A stretch of 43,990 nucleotides of DNA from Nocardioides sp. (lineage in GTDB: Bacteria; Actinomycetota; Actinomycetes; Propionibacteriales; Nocardioidaceae): NCBI RefSeq assembly GCF_030149505.1, contig NZ_JASBRN010000013.1:1-43990 (forward strand). The letters run 5' to 3'. This document shows positions 8,979-17,199 of this stretch, in pieces. A model generated the notes under the pieces. That model made no database searches and was not told the DNA's origin. It was given only the letters and a program-made list of their open reading frames with translations. The translations under genes and the position numbers were made by a program. The stretch's first letter is position 1. Each line of letters begins with the position of its first letter.

Positions 8979-10019
8979 TCAGGCCAAGGCCCGCCGCAAC
9001 GCCCGGTGCACCCCGGCGGGCGTGAGCACCCCGACGAACGCCGCACCGTCGCGCACCCCCACCATCGCCCGGTCCTCGCGCAGCATCGCGGCGAGCGCCT
9101 GCTCGAGCGTGGAGTCCAGCGGGATCGCGGCGCCGAGCTGACCGCCGGTGACACCCTCGAGCGGCTCGAGGTCCTCGACCCGCAGGGGTACGACGGAGAG
9201 CCGGCGCAGCCCGGACTCCGAGCCCACGAAGCCCGCGACCTGGTCGTCGGCCGGGCGGGCCAGCAGCTCCAGCGGGGTGCCGACCTGGGCCAGCCGCCCG
9301 CCCTCGGCGAAGACGGCGACCCGGTCGCCCATCGCCACGGCCTCGTCGATGTCGTGGGTGACCATGACGACGGTCTTGCCCAGCGAGCGCTGCAGCGCGC
9401 GGAACTCCTCCTGCAGCCGCACCCGCACCACCGGGTCGACCGCACCGAACGGCTCGTCCATCAGCAGCACGGGCGGGTCGGCCGCGAGCGCGCGGGCCAC
9501 GCCGACGCGCTGGCGCTGGCCGCCGGAGAGCTGGTGGGGGTAGCGCGAGCCGTGCGCGGCGGGGTCGAGCCCGACCAGCGCGAGCAGCTCCTCTGCCCGG
9601 GACCGGGCCGAAGGGCGGGACGTGCCGACCATGAGCGGCACGGTCATGACGTTGTCGACGACCCTCTGGTGCGGGAAGAGCCCGACCTGCTGGATGACGT
9701 AGCCGATGCCGCGGCGCAGCTCGACCGGGTCGACCCCGGTGACGTCGCGGCCGTCGATCTCGATCGAGCCGGTGGTGGGCTCGATCAGCCGGTTGACCAT
9801 CTTCAGCGTCGTCGACTTGCCGCAGCCCGACGGCCCCACGAGCACGACCGTCTCCCCGCGACCGACCTCGAGGTCGAGGTCGTGCACGGCGACGGTTCCG
9901 TCGTCGTACCTCTTCGAGACCCCGGACAGGCGGATCATCGGGTCGGCGGAGCGGTGCGCGACAGGCCCGGGCGCGTCGCGCCCCACCCGGGCAGCGGCGT
10001 CGGAGCCGGTAGCGTCCAT
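8979..10019 (-). CDS. glycine betaine/osmoprotectant ABC transporter ATP-binding protein (ProV/OpuCA type)
   Basis: Cytoplasmic ATPase of an OpuC-like importer. It has Walker [10 protein letters not shown], the Q-loop YVIQQVGLFPHQ, signature LSGGQRQR, Walker B VLLMDEPFGAVD and the switch His in MVTHD. A single CBS-like domain closes the protein (GVRDGAAFVGVLTPAGVHRAL); such domains sense ionic strength in OpuA. The start at 10019 is chosen because TAGGGT (minus strand, 10032-10027) lies 7 nt upstream, fitting a leaderless mRNA. An internal ATG at 9938 (319 residues) would match the conserved core and is the alternative. It diverges from the permease genes, an unusual split of the operon. Confidence 0.88.
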   Translation of the reverse strand: MDATGSDAAARVGRDAPGPVAHRSADPMIRLSGVSKRYDDGTVAVHDLDLEVGRGETVVLVGPSGCGKSTTLKMVNRLIEPTTGSIEIDGRDVTGVDPVELRRGIGYVIQQVGLFPHQRVVDNVMTVPLMVGTSRPSARSRAEELLALVGLDPAAHGSRYPHQLSGGQRQRVGVARALAADPPVLLMDEPFGAVDPVVRVRLQEEFRALQRSLGKTVVMVTHDIDEAVAMGDRVAVFAEGGRLAQVGTPLELLARPADDQVAGFVGSESGLRRLSVVPLRVEDLEPLEGVTGGQLGAAIPLDSTLEQALAAMLREDRAMVGVRDGAAFVGVLTPAGVHRALRRALA

Positions 10020-10032
10020 GCGCGTGACCCTA
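10010..10032. promoter_or_regulatory. overlapping divergent promoter candidates for the osmoprotectant importer
   Basis: On the plus strand TAGCGT (10010-10015) lies 8 nt before GTG 10024. On the minus strand TAGGGT (10032-10027) lies 7 nt before ATG 10019. If both are -10 elements, each lies inside the other gene's first codons and the two mRNAs start about 4 nt apart. Confidence 0.4.
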
Positions 10033-10821
10033 CTCGCGGCGACCCTCGCCCCCCGGGCGGCGAGCGGGCTCCTCGGCGGGCGGGTCGGCGAGCGGGTGGG
10101 CGAGCAGGCGGCGGCCGTCGACGCGGGCACGGAGCCCCGCTGCTACAGCCGCCTGGTCAACGAGTGGTTCTGCTGGGACTACGTCCGCGACTACCGGCCC
10201 GAGATCCTCGACGCCACCGTCCAGCACCTGCTCATCACGCTCGCCGCGGTGCTGCTCGGGCTGGTCATCGCCTTCCCGCTGGCGCTGCTAGCGCGTCGCT
10301 ACCCCCGCCTCGAGAGCACGATCCTCGGCGTCAGCACCGGGCTCTACACCGTGCCCTCGATCGCGCTCTTCCCGCTGCTGGTGCCGTTCACCGGCCTCAG
10401 CGCCACGACCGTCGTCATCGGGCTGGCGCTCTACGCCTTGACGATCCTGGTGCGCGCGCTGCTCGAGGGCTTGCGCGCGGTCCCGGAGGACGTGCGCGAG
10501 GCCGCGCGCGGCCTGGGGTACGGCGCCGGGCGGCTGCTCCTGCGGGTCGAGCTGCCCCTCGCCGTACCCGTCCTCGTCGCCGGGCTGCGCGTGGCCACCG
10601 TCTCGACCGTGGCGCTCACGACCGTGGGCAGCCTGGTCTCCTACGGCGGGCTGGGGAACCTCATCCGCGACGGGGTCCAGGGCAACTTCCGCGCCGAGCT
10701 GATGACCGCCGCGGTGCTCTGCGTCGCGCTGGCGGTGCTCCTCGACGTGCTGCTGGTGCTGGTGCAGCGGGCCGCGACACCGTGGACCCGCGGGCGGCAG
10801 GGGCAGGGGGCGAGCGCGTGA
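10024..10821 (+). CDS. osmoprotectant ABC transporter permease (ProW/OpuCB type), first copy
   Basis: Inner-membrane channel subunit. The protein has about 265 residues, about five transmembrane helices, and the BPD permease EAA loop EAARGLGYGAGRLLLRVELPL that docks on the ATPase. The family block SYGGLGNLIRDGVQGNFRAEL follows. The start is uncertain: ATG 10018 and GTG 10024 both fit the frame. GTG 10024 is chosen for its 8-nt distance from TAGCGT. Conserved sequence begins only near VNEWFCWDYVRD, so the first 40 residues are weakly supported. It overlaps the next permease gene by 4 nt. Confidence 0.88.
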   Translation: MTLLAATLAPRAASGLLGGRVGERVGEQAAAVDAGTEPRCYSRLVNEWFCWDYVRDYRPEILDATVQHLLITLAAVLLGLVIAFPLALLARRYPRLESTILGVSTGLYTVPSIALFPLLVPFTGLSATTVVIGLALYALTILVRALLEGLRAVPEDVREAARGLGYGAGRLLLRVELPLAVPVLVAGLRVATVSTVALTTVGSLVSYGGLGNLIRDGVQGNFRAELMTAAVLCVALAVLLDVLLVLVQRAATPWTRGRQGQGASA

Positions 10822-11600
10822 GGGTCCTCCAGGACGCGTGGCGCTACCTCACCGACGCCAGCAGCTGGACCGGGGACGGCGGGATGCTGGCGCTGCTGGC
10901 AGAGCAGCTGCTCCTCACCGCGGGCGCGCTGGGGATCGCGGTGCTCGTCGGCCTGCCGCTGGCGCTGTGGCTGGGGCACGTCGGCCGCGGCGGCTTCCTC
11001 GCCATCAACATCACCAACGTCGGGCGCGCCGTCCCGACCTTCGCGCTGCTGGCGCTGCTGGTGACCGCCGACCCGTGGGGTTGGACGGGTGACCTCTTCC
11101 CGGGCACCGCCACCCTCGGGCCCTTCGGGCGCGGCGGCGCCGCGACCCTGGTCGCGCTGGCGCTCTTCGCGCTGCCGCCGATCATCACCAACGCCTACAC
11201 CGCCGTGCGCGAGGTGCCCGCCGAGGTGCGCGAGGCCGCCCGGGGCATGGGGATGAACGGCTGGCAGGTGTTCCGCCGCGCGGAGTGGCCGCTGGCGCTG
11301 CCGCTCGTGGCCTCTGGAGTGCGCCTGGCGCTGGTGCAGGTCTGGGCGACCGCCACGATCGCCGCGCTGGTCGCCGGGCCCGGCCTGGGCCGGGTCATCA
11401 CCGACGGCTTCTTCCGCACGCAGTACGGCAAGGGCATCGCCGGCGCGCTCGTCGTGGCGGCCGTGGCGCTGGTGCTCGAGCTGCTCGCCGCGGGGGTGCA
11501 GCGCGCCGTCACCCCACCCGGCGCGGCGGGAAACGCAGGCGCCGCCTCACCCGGACGGTCCCGGCGCACGTCCCCGGACGCCCCTACGGTTGGCCCATGA
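10818..11600 (+). CDS. osmoprotectant ABC transporter permease (ProW/OpuCD type), second copy
   Basis: Second channel subunit, 260 residues. It has hydrophobic helices, the EAA motif EAARGMGMNGWQVFRRAEWPLALPL and the loop GPGLGRVITDGFFRTQYGKG. With the first permease it probably forms a heterodimer. The start is GTG 10818 in a GTGA overlap with the preceding stop. The stop (11598-11600) overlaps the ATG of the binding protein. The last 30 residues are low-complexity and contain that gene's -10-like TACGGT (11585-11590). Confidence 0.9.
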   Translation: MRVLQDAWRYLTDASSWTGDGGMLALLAEQLLLTAGALGIAVLVGLPLALWLGHVGRGGFLAINITNVGRAVPTFALLALLVTADPWGWTGDLFPGTATLGPFGRGGAATLVALALFALPPIITNAYTAVREVPAEVREAARGMGMNGWQVFRRAEWPLALPLVASGVRLALVQVWATATIAALVAGPGLGRVITDGFFRTQYGKGIAGALVVAAVALVLELLAAGVQRAVTPPGAAGNAGAASPGRSRRTSPDAPTVGP

Positions 11601-12565
11601 CGCTCCGACGCTCCCTGCACCGACGCCTCGCCCCGCTCCTCGCGGTCGGCACCGTCCTCCTCATGACCGCCACCGCCTGCGCCGGCGACGACCTCGCCGA
11701 GGACACCGGCTCCGACGACACCACCCCGTCCGCCTCCGGCGGCGGCCCGGTCACCATCGCCAGCCAGTCCTTCCCGGAGGCCGCGCTGGTCACCTCGATG
11801 TACGAGCAGCTGCTCGCCGACGCCGGCTACGAGCCGACCGTCAACCTCGTCGACGCCCGTGACGCCTACATGGCCGACTTCCCCGGGTCGGTGGACGTGG
11901 TGCCGGAGTACGTCGGCGGCATCGTCAACTTCCTCAACAGCCGCGCCAACGGCGACGACGCCGAGCCGTTCGTCGCCGGCGACGGCCAGGAGCTCGCCGA
12001 CCAGGGGGCCGACCTGCTCGACGAGGCGGGCATCACCCTGCTCGAGCTCTCCGAGGCCACCGACACCAACGCCTTCTTCGTCACCCAGGAGCGCGCCGAG
12101 GAGGAGGGCTGGACCGCCCTGTCCGACCTCGAGGGCGAGTCCGTCGTCCTGGCCGCGGCCCCCGACTGCGAGGGTCGCCTCGACTGCGAGGGCGGCCTCA
12201 CCGACGAGTACGGCATCGACATCACCGAGATCCTGCCGCTGGGCTACGCCTCCGACCAGACCTACCAGTCGGTCATCGACGGCGAGTCCGACCTGGGCCT
12301 GACCGCCACCACCGACGGCACCCTGGACTCCCTCGGCCTGGTCGTCCTCGAGGACGACCGCGAGATCCAGCCCGCGCAGAACCTCGTCCCCGCCGTCGCC
12401 ACCGACTTCCTCGAGGAGAACCCCGACGTCGCCGACATCCTCGAGCCGCTGATGGCCGCGCTGACCACCGAGAAGCTCACCGAGCTCAACGGCCGGATCA
12501 CCGTCGACCGCGAGCAGACCGAGGACGTGGCCCGGGACTTCCTGGAGTCCGAGGGCCTCATCTGA
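11597..12565 (+). CDS. osmoprotectant ABC transporter substrate-binding lipoprotein (OpuCC/OsmF type)
   Basis: Extracytoplasmic binding protein tethered to the membrane. The 322-residue precursor has an Arg-rich n-region, a hydrophobic core and a lipobox-like ATAC with Cys28. Asp/Ser-rich linker residues follow. The mature domain is of the OpuAC/QAT type, opening TIASQSFPEAALVTSMYEQLL and containing DVVPEYVGG. The ligand is probably glycine betaine, choline or carnitine; the aromatic cage cannot be read reliably. The start overlaps the second permease by 4 nt, and TACGGT 6 nt upstream could also give a separate leaderless mRNA. It is the last gene before a repeat block. Confidence 0.9.
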   Translation: MTLRRSLHRRLAPLLAVGTVLLMTATACAGDDLAEDTGSDDTTPSASGGGPVTIASQSFPEAALVTSMYEQLLADAGYEPTVNLVDARDAYMADFPGSVDVVPEYVGGIVNFLNSRANGDDAEPFVAGDGQELADQGADLLDEAGITLLELSEATDTNAFFVTQERAEEEGWTALSDLEGESVVLAAAPDCEGRLDCEGGLTDEYGIDITEILPLGYASDQTYQSVIDGESDLGLTATTDGTLDSLGLVVLEDDREIQPAQNLVPAVATDFLEENPDVADILEPLMAALTTEKLTELNGRITVDREQTEDVARDFLESEGLI

Positions 12566-12570
12566 GGCGC

Positions 12571-12693
12571 TTCCGGGTTTGTCGGCTACCCGACAAACCC
12601 GGAAGTACGACGACGAAGTTCTGTCGTGGCGCTTCCGGGTTCTGACGTCAGCCGACAAACCCGGGCGCCCGGGTTTGTCGGCCACCCGACAAA
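12571..12693. repeat. family-1 intergenic palindrome cluster, copy 1
   Basis: Three interleaved inverted repeats share the unit CGGGTTTGTCGG/CCGACAAACCCG. Arms are 12571-12585 with 12590-12604 (15 bp, loop CTAC), a perfect 32-bp palindrome at 12651-12682, and 12674-12681 with 12686-12693. Between them lies ACGACGAAGTTCTGTCGTGG (12610-12629). The same 20-mer and palindromes occur at 36018-36137. The block lies between convergent genes and may act as a two-way terminator. Confidence 0.85.
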
Positions 12694-12765
12694 TCTCCCG
12701 ATGAGTGGCCCCTGAGGCGCCGGGAGCGCCCCTCGGCGGCGGCCGTCCGGGTGCTCACCCCAGCC

Positions 12766-13887
12766 CTACTCGCCCGGCCGCACCACCAGCGCCGACCGAG
12801 CGATCGTGGCGACGTCCAGGAACGGCACGTCCAGCAGCACAGTGTCCCCGTCGGGCCCCCCCGCCCGCCGCCGGCCGATCGGGCCCTCGCCCAGCCGCGT
12901 CATCAGCAGCGCGGCCTCCTCGCGCCGCCCCTGCTCGACCAGCCACCCGCAGAGCCGGTGCACCGGAGGCAGGATCGAACGGGTCAGCGAGCGGTCCCCG
13001 CCCCAGATGGACAGCACCCCGTCGCGGAGCAGCGCCCACCACTCGTCGCTGCACCCGGGGATCTCGGTGAAGTAGCGGTGCATGTCGCCGGCGAGCACCT
13101 TCTCCCGCAGCACCCGGGTCACCTTGGCGTCGCCGTAGTCCTCGACCGAGGCCAGGGTCATCTGCTTGGTGCGCCACCGGTCGCGCAGGTCCTCGATCGA
13201 GGAGCGCTGCTGGGTGATCGAGGAACCGTCGGCGCGGATCCGCCAGTGGTAGACGATGTCCGGCACCACCCCGAAGCGCCGCGCCGCCAGGAACGCCCGG
13301 GTCGTCGTCGGCTGGTCCTCGTAGCGCACGCCCTCGGGCCACGACAGCCCCGCGCGGTCCCAGAACTCGCGCGTGAAGAGCTTGTTCCACGCGAAGACGT
13401 CACCCAGGATCTCGGGGTGCTGGTCGATGAAGGCCATCCGTCGCGGGTGCAGCCGCCGCATCCAGCGCGGCTCGTCGAGGAGGTCCCCCTCGTGCGGGAA
13501 CCACCGCGCGATCGAGCCGGTCACCAGGTCGCAGCCGCCGCGCCGCATCTGCTTGTGCAGCACCTCGTACGCCGTCGGCGGCACGACGTCGTCACTGTCC
13601 GCGAAGGCCAGCAGCGCCCCGCGTGCAGCTGCGACGCCGGCGTTGCGCGCCGCGCCGAGCCCGTGGTTGCTGGTGTGGAGCACCCGCACGACGTCGGGGT
13701 GGGCGGCGGCGTACGCGTCGGCGACCCGGCCGGTGGAGTCGGTCGACCCGTCGTCGACGACCACCACCTCGAGCGGCGCGTAGGTCTGTGCCAGCAGGCT
13801 GTCGAGGCACTCCGCGAGGTAGTCCTCGACGTCGTACGCCGGCACCACGACCGACAGCAGCGGCCGCTCGCGGCGCCAGGAGACCAT
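12766..13887 (-). CDS. family 2 glycosyltransferase (GT-A fold)
   Basis: 373 residues. The N-terminal domain shows LLSVVVPAYDVEDYLAECL, the UDP-binding VVVVDDGSTDST, GLGAARNAGVAAARG and the metal-binding FADSDD motif. This is the classical GT2 layout for adding sugars to surface polymers or glycolipids. The C-terminal third has no clear family and no membrane helix is evident, so it is probably peripheral. The start at 13887 has TAGCGT 7 nt upstream. It diverges from the sulfotransferase gene 67 bp away, suggesting shared control and a common product. Confidence 0.88.
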   Translation of the reverse strand: MVSWRRERPLLSVVVPAYDVEDYLAECLDSLLAQTYAPLEVVVVDDGSTDSTGRVADAYAAAHPDVVRVLHTSNHGLGAARNAGVAAARGALLAFADSDDVVPPTAYEVLHKQMRRGGCDLVTGSIARWFPHEGDLLDEPRWMRRLHPRRMAFIDQHPEILGDVFAWNKLFTREFWDRAGLSWPEGVRYEDQPTTTRAFLAARRFGVVPDIVYHWRIRADGSSITQQRSSIEDLRDRWRTKQMTLASVEDYGDAKVTRVLREKVLAGDMHRYFTEIPGCSDEWWALLRDGVLSIWGGDRSLTRSILPPVHRLCGWLVEQGRREEAALLMTRLGEGPIGRRRAGGPDGDTVLLDVPFLDVATIARSALVVRPGE

Positions 13888-13894
13888 GGTGCGA

Positions 13895-13946
13895 ACGCTA
13901 GCGCCGAGCCCGTCGATGCCAGGCGAGGCCCGCGCGGCGATAGAGT
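13895..13946. promoter_or_regulatory. divergent -10 candidates between glycosyltransferase and sulfotransferase
   Basis: Minus strand TAGCGT (13900-13895) lies 7 nt before ATG 13887. Plus strand TAGAGT (13941-13946) lies 8 nt before GTG 13955. Neither gene has a Shine-Dalgarno, so both are probably leaderless. Confidence 0.5.
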
Positions 13947-13954
13947 CCCCTCCC

Positions 13955-15076
13955 GTGAGTGCCCAGCCCGACGCCTTCACCGTGCCCGCCGACCCCGACC
14001 CGATGTCGTACGACCGCAAGGTCCTCTTCGTCGCCGGAGCCGGTCGTTCCGGCACGAGCACGATGGCGGGGCTGATGAAGATCATGGGCCTGCACGTGCC
14101 GCAGCCCGAGGTCGAGCCCGACGAGACCAACCCCAGGGGCTTCGCCGAGCCCGCGTGGGTCGTCGAGCACCACTCGCGACTGCTGCGCGAGGCGGTCGTG
14201 CAGGTCAGCGACTCCCGCCCCGACGCGTGGTTCGAGACCGGCCGGGTCGCCACCCGCGAGCCCGAGCGGATCAAGACCGCCGAGTGGCTGGAGGGGCACT
14301 TCGCGGTCAACCCCGAGCTGGTCGTGAAGGACCCGCGGCTCTCCTGGTTCCTCAGCCTGTGGCGGGTCGCGGCGATCCGCTGCGGCGCCACCCCCGTGTT
14401 CGCGACGATGCTGCGCCCGCCGAGCGAGGTCGTCGGCTCGAAGCAGAAGTACTACGCCAACCGGCTCGGCTCCGCGCACCTCGCGGCCTCCTGGCTCAAC
14501 ATGCTGCTGCACACCGAGCGCGCCACCCGCGAGTCGGTCGCCGACGGCGGGCGCGTGTTCATCCGGTACGCCGACCTGCTCGACGACTGGACCAAGGCCG
14601 TGATGTACACCGGCGAGCAGCTGGGCCTCCAGCACATCCTGCACGCCAAGTCCGAGCGGATCCGCGACGCGCACCGCTTCGTCGACCCCGGCCTGCGCCG
14701 CGTCTCCGGCACCCTCGACGACCTCGGGCTGCCGAAGCGGCTGCACGAGCTGGTCGCCGAGACCTGGAACGAGCTCAACAAGCTCGCCGACCACGACGGC
14801 GACACCCCGGCCGTGCACGAGGCGCTCGACCAGCTCCGCGAGGGCTACGTCGAGCTCTACGAGGAGTCCGAGGCGATCTCGCGCTCCTCGGTCGTGGCCG
14901 CCGAGCAGAAGACGCGTCGTGGCCGCGACAAGGGCGAGGGCCCCGCGGGCGAGCCCGGCGCCAAGGACGCCGCGGACCCGGCGTACGTCGCCGACAGGAT
15001 CCCGCACGGCCTGCGTGCCGCCATCCCACCGGGGGTCCGTCGCGGCCTGCGCAAGGCCGTCGGCCGCGAGCGCTGA
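13955..15076 (+). CDS. sulfotransferase family protein
   Basis: This 373-residue protein probably moves sulfate from PAPS to a hydroxyl on a glycan or lipid. The 5'-phosphosulfate-binding loop is FVAGAGRSGTST (about residues 25-36). The 3'-phosphate-binding region is VVKDPRLSWFLSLWR (about 126-140). A general-base His is not identified with certainty. The C-terminus is a charged linker ending in a basic tail. A later ATG at 14003 is possible, but TAGAGT 8 nt before GTG 13955 favours this start. It sits 15 bp before a glycosyltransferase, so the two are probably co-transcribed. Confidence 0.82.
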   Translation: MSAQPDAFTVPADPDPMSYDRKVLFVAGAGRSGTSTMAGLMKIMGLHVPQPEVEPDETNPRGFAEPAWVVEHHSRLLREAVVQVSDSRPDAWFETGRVATREPERIKTAEWLEGHFAVNPELVVKDPRLSWFLSLWRVAAIRCGATPVFATMLRPPSEVVGSKQKYYANRLGSAHLAASWLNMLLHTERATRESVADGGRVFIRYADLLDDWTKAVMYTGEQLGLQHILHAKSERIRDAHRFVDPGLRRVSGTLDDLGLPKRLHELVAETWNELNKLADHDGDTPAVHEALDQLREGYVELYEESEAISRSSVVAAEQKTRRGRDKGEGPAGEPGAKDAADPAYVADRIPHGLRAAIPPGVRRGLRKAVGRER

Positions 15077-15091
15077 GCACCGGCTGACGAC

Positions 15092-16006
15092 GTGAACGCG
15101 ATCCGCAACCCCGAGGGCCTCACCAACCTCGAGGGCCACACCGAGTTCGACATCACCTGGCCGTGGAACCGCCCCGGCGGCCTGCGCGCCGGGGCGACCG
15201 CGGTGCTGCGGGTCAAGGACGAGGCGCCCTCGCTGCCGTTCGTCCTGCCGCCGCTGCTGCGCGCGACCGACCACGTCGTCGTGGTCGACAACGGCTCGAC
15301 CGACGGCACCCCGGAGGTCACGGCGGAGGCCGCGGCGAAGGCAGGTCTGGCGCACAAGCTGACCCAGCTCTCCTACCCCTTCGAGGTCGCCCGTGCCGGC
15401 GCCGAGCACCTCGACCAGCACGAGCTGTCGGTGCACTCGCTGTCGTACTTCTACAACTGGTGCTTCGCGCAGGTGCAGACCCGCTACTCGTGGAAGTGGG
15501 ACGGCGACATGGTCCTCACCACCGAGGGCGAGATCTCGATGGCGGACCTGACCTGGCAGGTCGGCGGCGTGCAGTCGATCATCCGGGTCCCGCGGCACGG
15601 TCTCTACCTCGACTCCGACTTCCACGGCTACCTCGACCTCGGGCTGCGCAACGCCGAGGAGTGGGGCTACCCGGTCGGCCCGGACTTCGTGTTCACCAAG
15701 GCCTTCGAGTGGGAGATCCGCTCCACGCCCGAGGGCTGCCGCTCGATCGGCCTGCCGCAGGGCCTGTGCGTGGAGCTGAAGTACCTCCACGGCGACGAGT
15801 TCGCGCACTGGACCGACCCGGAGTCCTTCGCGACCTCCTGGCGCAACCGCCGCAAGCGCCGCGAGTGGGCGGTCTTCCACGCCCTCAAGGAGGGCACGGT
15901 GCCCCCAGGCGTCCACGAGATCACCGCCCCCGAGGGCGTGCACATCGTGGACCACGTCACCCGGACCTGGCTGCCCCGCGCCCCCCGCCCCCTCGAGGTG
16001 GGCTGA
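15092..16006 (+). CDS. glycosyltransferase family 2 protein
   Basis: 304 residues. After about 30 residues comes the GT-A core: AVLRVKDEAPSLPFVL, VVVVDNGSTDGTPEV, and KWDGDMVL, which gives a DxD-like metal site. The C-terminal half is basic (WRNRRKRREW). It lacks membrane helices, so it is probably cytosolic or peripheral. It starts at GTG 15092, 15 bp after the sulfotransferase stop. The trio with the divergent GT2 suggests synthesis of a sulfated glycoconjugate; this is inference from neighbourhood only. Confidence 0.82.
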   Translation: MNAIRNPEGLTNLEGHTEFDITWPWNRPGGLRAGATAVLRVKDEAPSLPFVLPPLLRATDHVVVVDNGSTDGTPEVTAEAAAKAGLAHKLTQLSYPFEVARAGAEHLDQHELSVHSLSYFYNWCFAQVQTRYSWKWDGDMVLTTEGEISMADLTWQVGGVQSIIRVPRHGLYLDSDFHGYLDLGLRNAEEWGYPVGPDFVFTKAFEWEIRSTPEGCRSIGLPQGLCVELKYLHGDEFAHWTDPESFATSWRNRRKRREWAVFHALKEGTVPPGVHEITAPEGVHIVDHVTRTWLPRAPRPLEVG

Positions 16007-16106
16007 GAGAGTCCGCGCCGACCCTTCTTCCGACGAGCCGGCTCGGCGACACAGGGTCGACCCACGCCACCCCGAGCCGTGTCGGACAGGTCACACCAAA
16101 GGACCG

Positions 16107-16136
16107 GTGACGGGCGCGGCCGCCTGTGCGTACCGT
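16107..16136 (+). promoter_or_regulatory. candidate promoter for the DUF2520-panC-panD unit
   Basis: GTGACG (16107-16112) and TACCGT (16131-16136) are 18 bp apart in the 236-bp gap after the glycosyltransferase. This predicts a leader of about 100 nt to ATG 16243. The same gap holds a perfect 12-bp palindrome, CGAGCCGGCTCG, at 16034-16045. Nothing else is seen in it. Confidence 0.35.
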
Positions 16137-16242
16137 TGACGCTGCAGGACAGCCACACACACCAGACGAGCACGACGTCCGGTACCCACCCCGGCCCGGG
16201 ACCCCCGGGTGGTCGGAGGGACTGGAACGAAAGGTTCAGACC

Positions 16243-17199
16243 ATGCCTCACCCCGCACTGCGGGTGGGCGTCGTCGGCGCGGGTCGCGTCGGGGCCGTCC
16301 TCGCCGCCCGGCTGCGCGCCGCGGGCCACCACGTCGTGGCTGCCGCCGGCGACTCCGACGCCACGCTGGAGCGGATCGCGACCCTGCTGCCCGGGGTCCC
16401 CAACGCCAAGCCCACGGCCGTCGCACGCGAGTGCGACGTCCTGCTCCTGACCGTCCCCGACGACATGCTGGCCAACGTCGTCACGACGCTGGCCCACGCC
16501 GGTGCCCTCCACGCGGGGCAGCACGTCGTGCACACCTCCGGCCGCCACGGCCTGGCCGTCCTCGAGCCGGCCGCCGCGGTCGGGGCCCGCACCGCCGCGG
16601 TGCACCCGGCGATGACCTTCTCCGGCACCTCCGTCGACCTCGACCGGCTCTCCGGCTGCGTCTTCGGCCTGACCGCGCCCGAGGCCGAGCGGCCCTTCGC
16701 CGAGGCGCTGGTCGCCGACCTCGGCGGCCGCCCCATGTGGGTGCCCGAGGAGATGCGCACGCTCTACCACGCGGGCCTGGCCCATGGCGCCAACCACCTC
16801 GTCACGCTGGTGACCGAGGCGATGGAGATCCTGACCGCCGCGGGGGCCACCGACCCGGCCGGCACGCTGCGCCCGCTGCTGACCGCCGCCCTCGACAACG
16901 CCCTCGACCGGGGCGACGCGGCCCTCACCGGCCCGATCGTTCGCGGCGACGCCGGCACGGTGGCCGCGCACCTCGAGGACCTGCGGACCACCGCGCCGCA
17001 GACGCTGGCGTCGTACGTCGCCCTGGCGCGGGCCACGCTCGGCCGTGCGGTCACCGACGGGCGGCTGCTGCCGATCCGGGCGCTGAAGATCAAGGAGCTG
17101 CTCGACGACGCCGAGGCGACCGCCCGCGCCGCCGGGTGGACCGCCGGACGGGTCGGGCACACCGACCCGGCCGACCGCCGGCTGCGGGGGAGTCGGTGA
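16243..17199 (+). CDS. Rossmann-fold DUF2520 dehydrogenase-like protein
   Basis: 318 residues. The N-terminus has a dinucleotide-binding fold, VGVVGAGRVGAVLAARLRAAGHHV. The DUF2520 helical domain covers about 130-260 (HPAMTFSG; the LYHAGLAHGANHLV block). It resembles short-chain imino or keto acid reductases and in actinobacteria almost always precedes panC. A role in pantothenate synthesis, perhaps as a ketopantoate reductase, is often suspected but unproven. The start at 16243 has AAAGG 8 nt upstream; the upstream frame back to 16126 has no support. The stop overlaps the panC GTG (GTGA). Confidence 0.85.
   Translation: MPHPALRVGVVGAGRVGAVLAARLRAAGHHVVAAAGDSDATLERIATLLPGVPNAKPTAVARECDVLLLTVPDDMLANVVTTLAHAGALHAGQHVVHTSGRHGLAVLEPAAAVGARTAAVHPAMTFSGTSVDLDRLSGCVFGLTAPEAERPFAEALVADLGGRPMWVPEEMRTLYHAGLAHGANHLVTLVTEAMEILTAAGATDPAGTLRPLLTAALDNALDRGDAALTGPIVRGDAGTVAAHLEDLRTTAPQTLASYVALARATLGRAVTDGRLLPIRALKIKELLDDAEATARAAGWTAGRVGHTDPADRRLRGSR

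Noticed and set aside
13886..13954. Earlier in-frame start for the sulfotransferase gene
   Set aside because: It would overlap the divergent glycosyltransferase start and its promoter; GTG 13955 has a -10-like element at the right distance.
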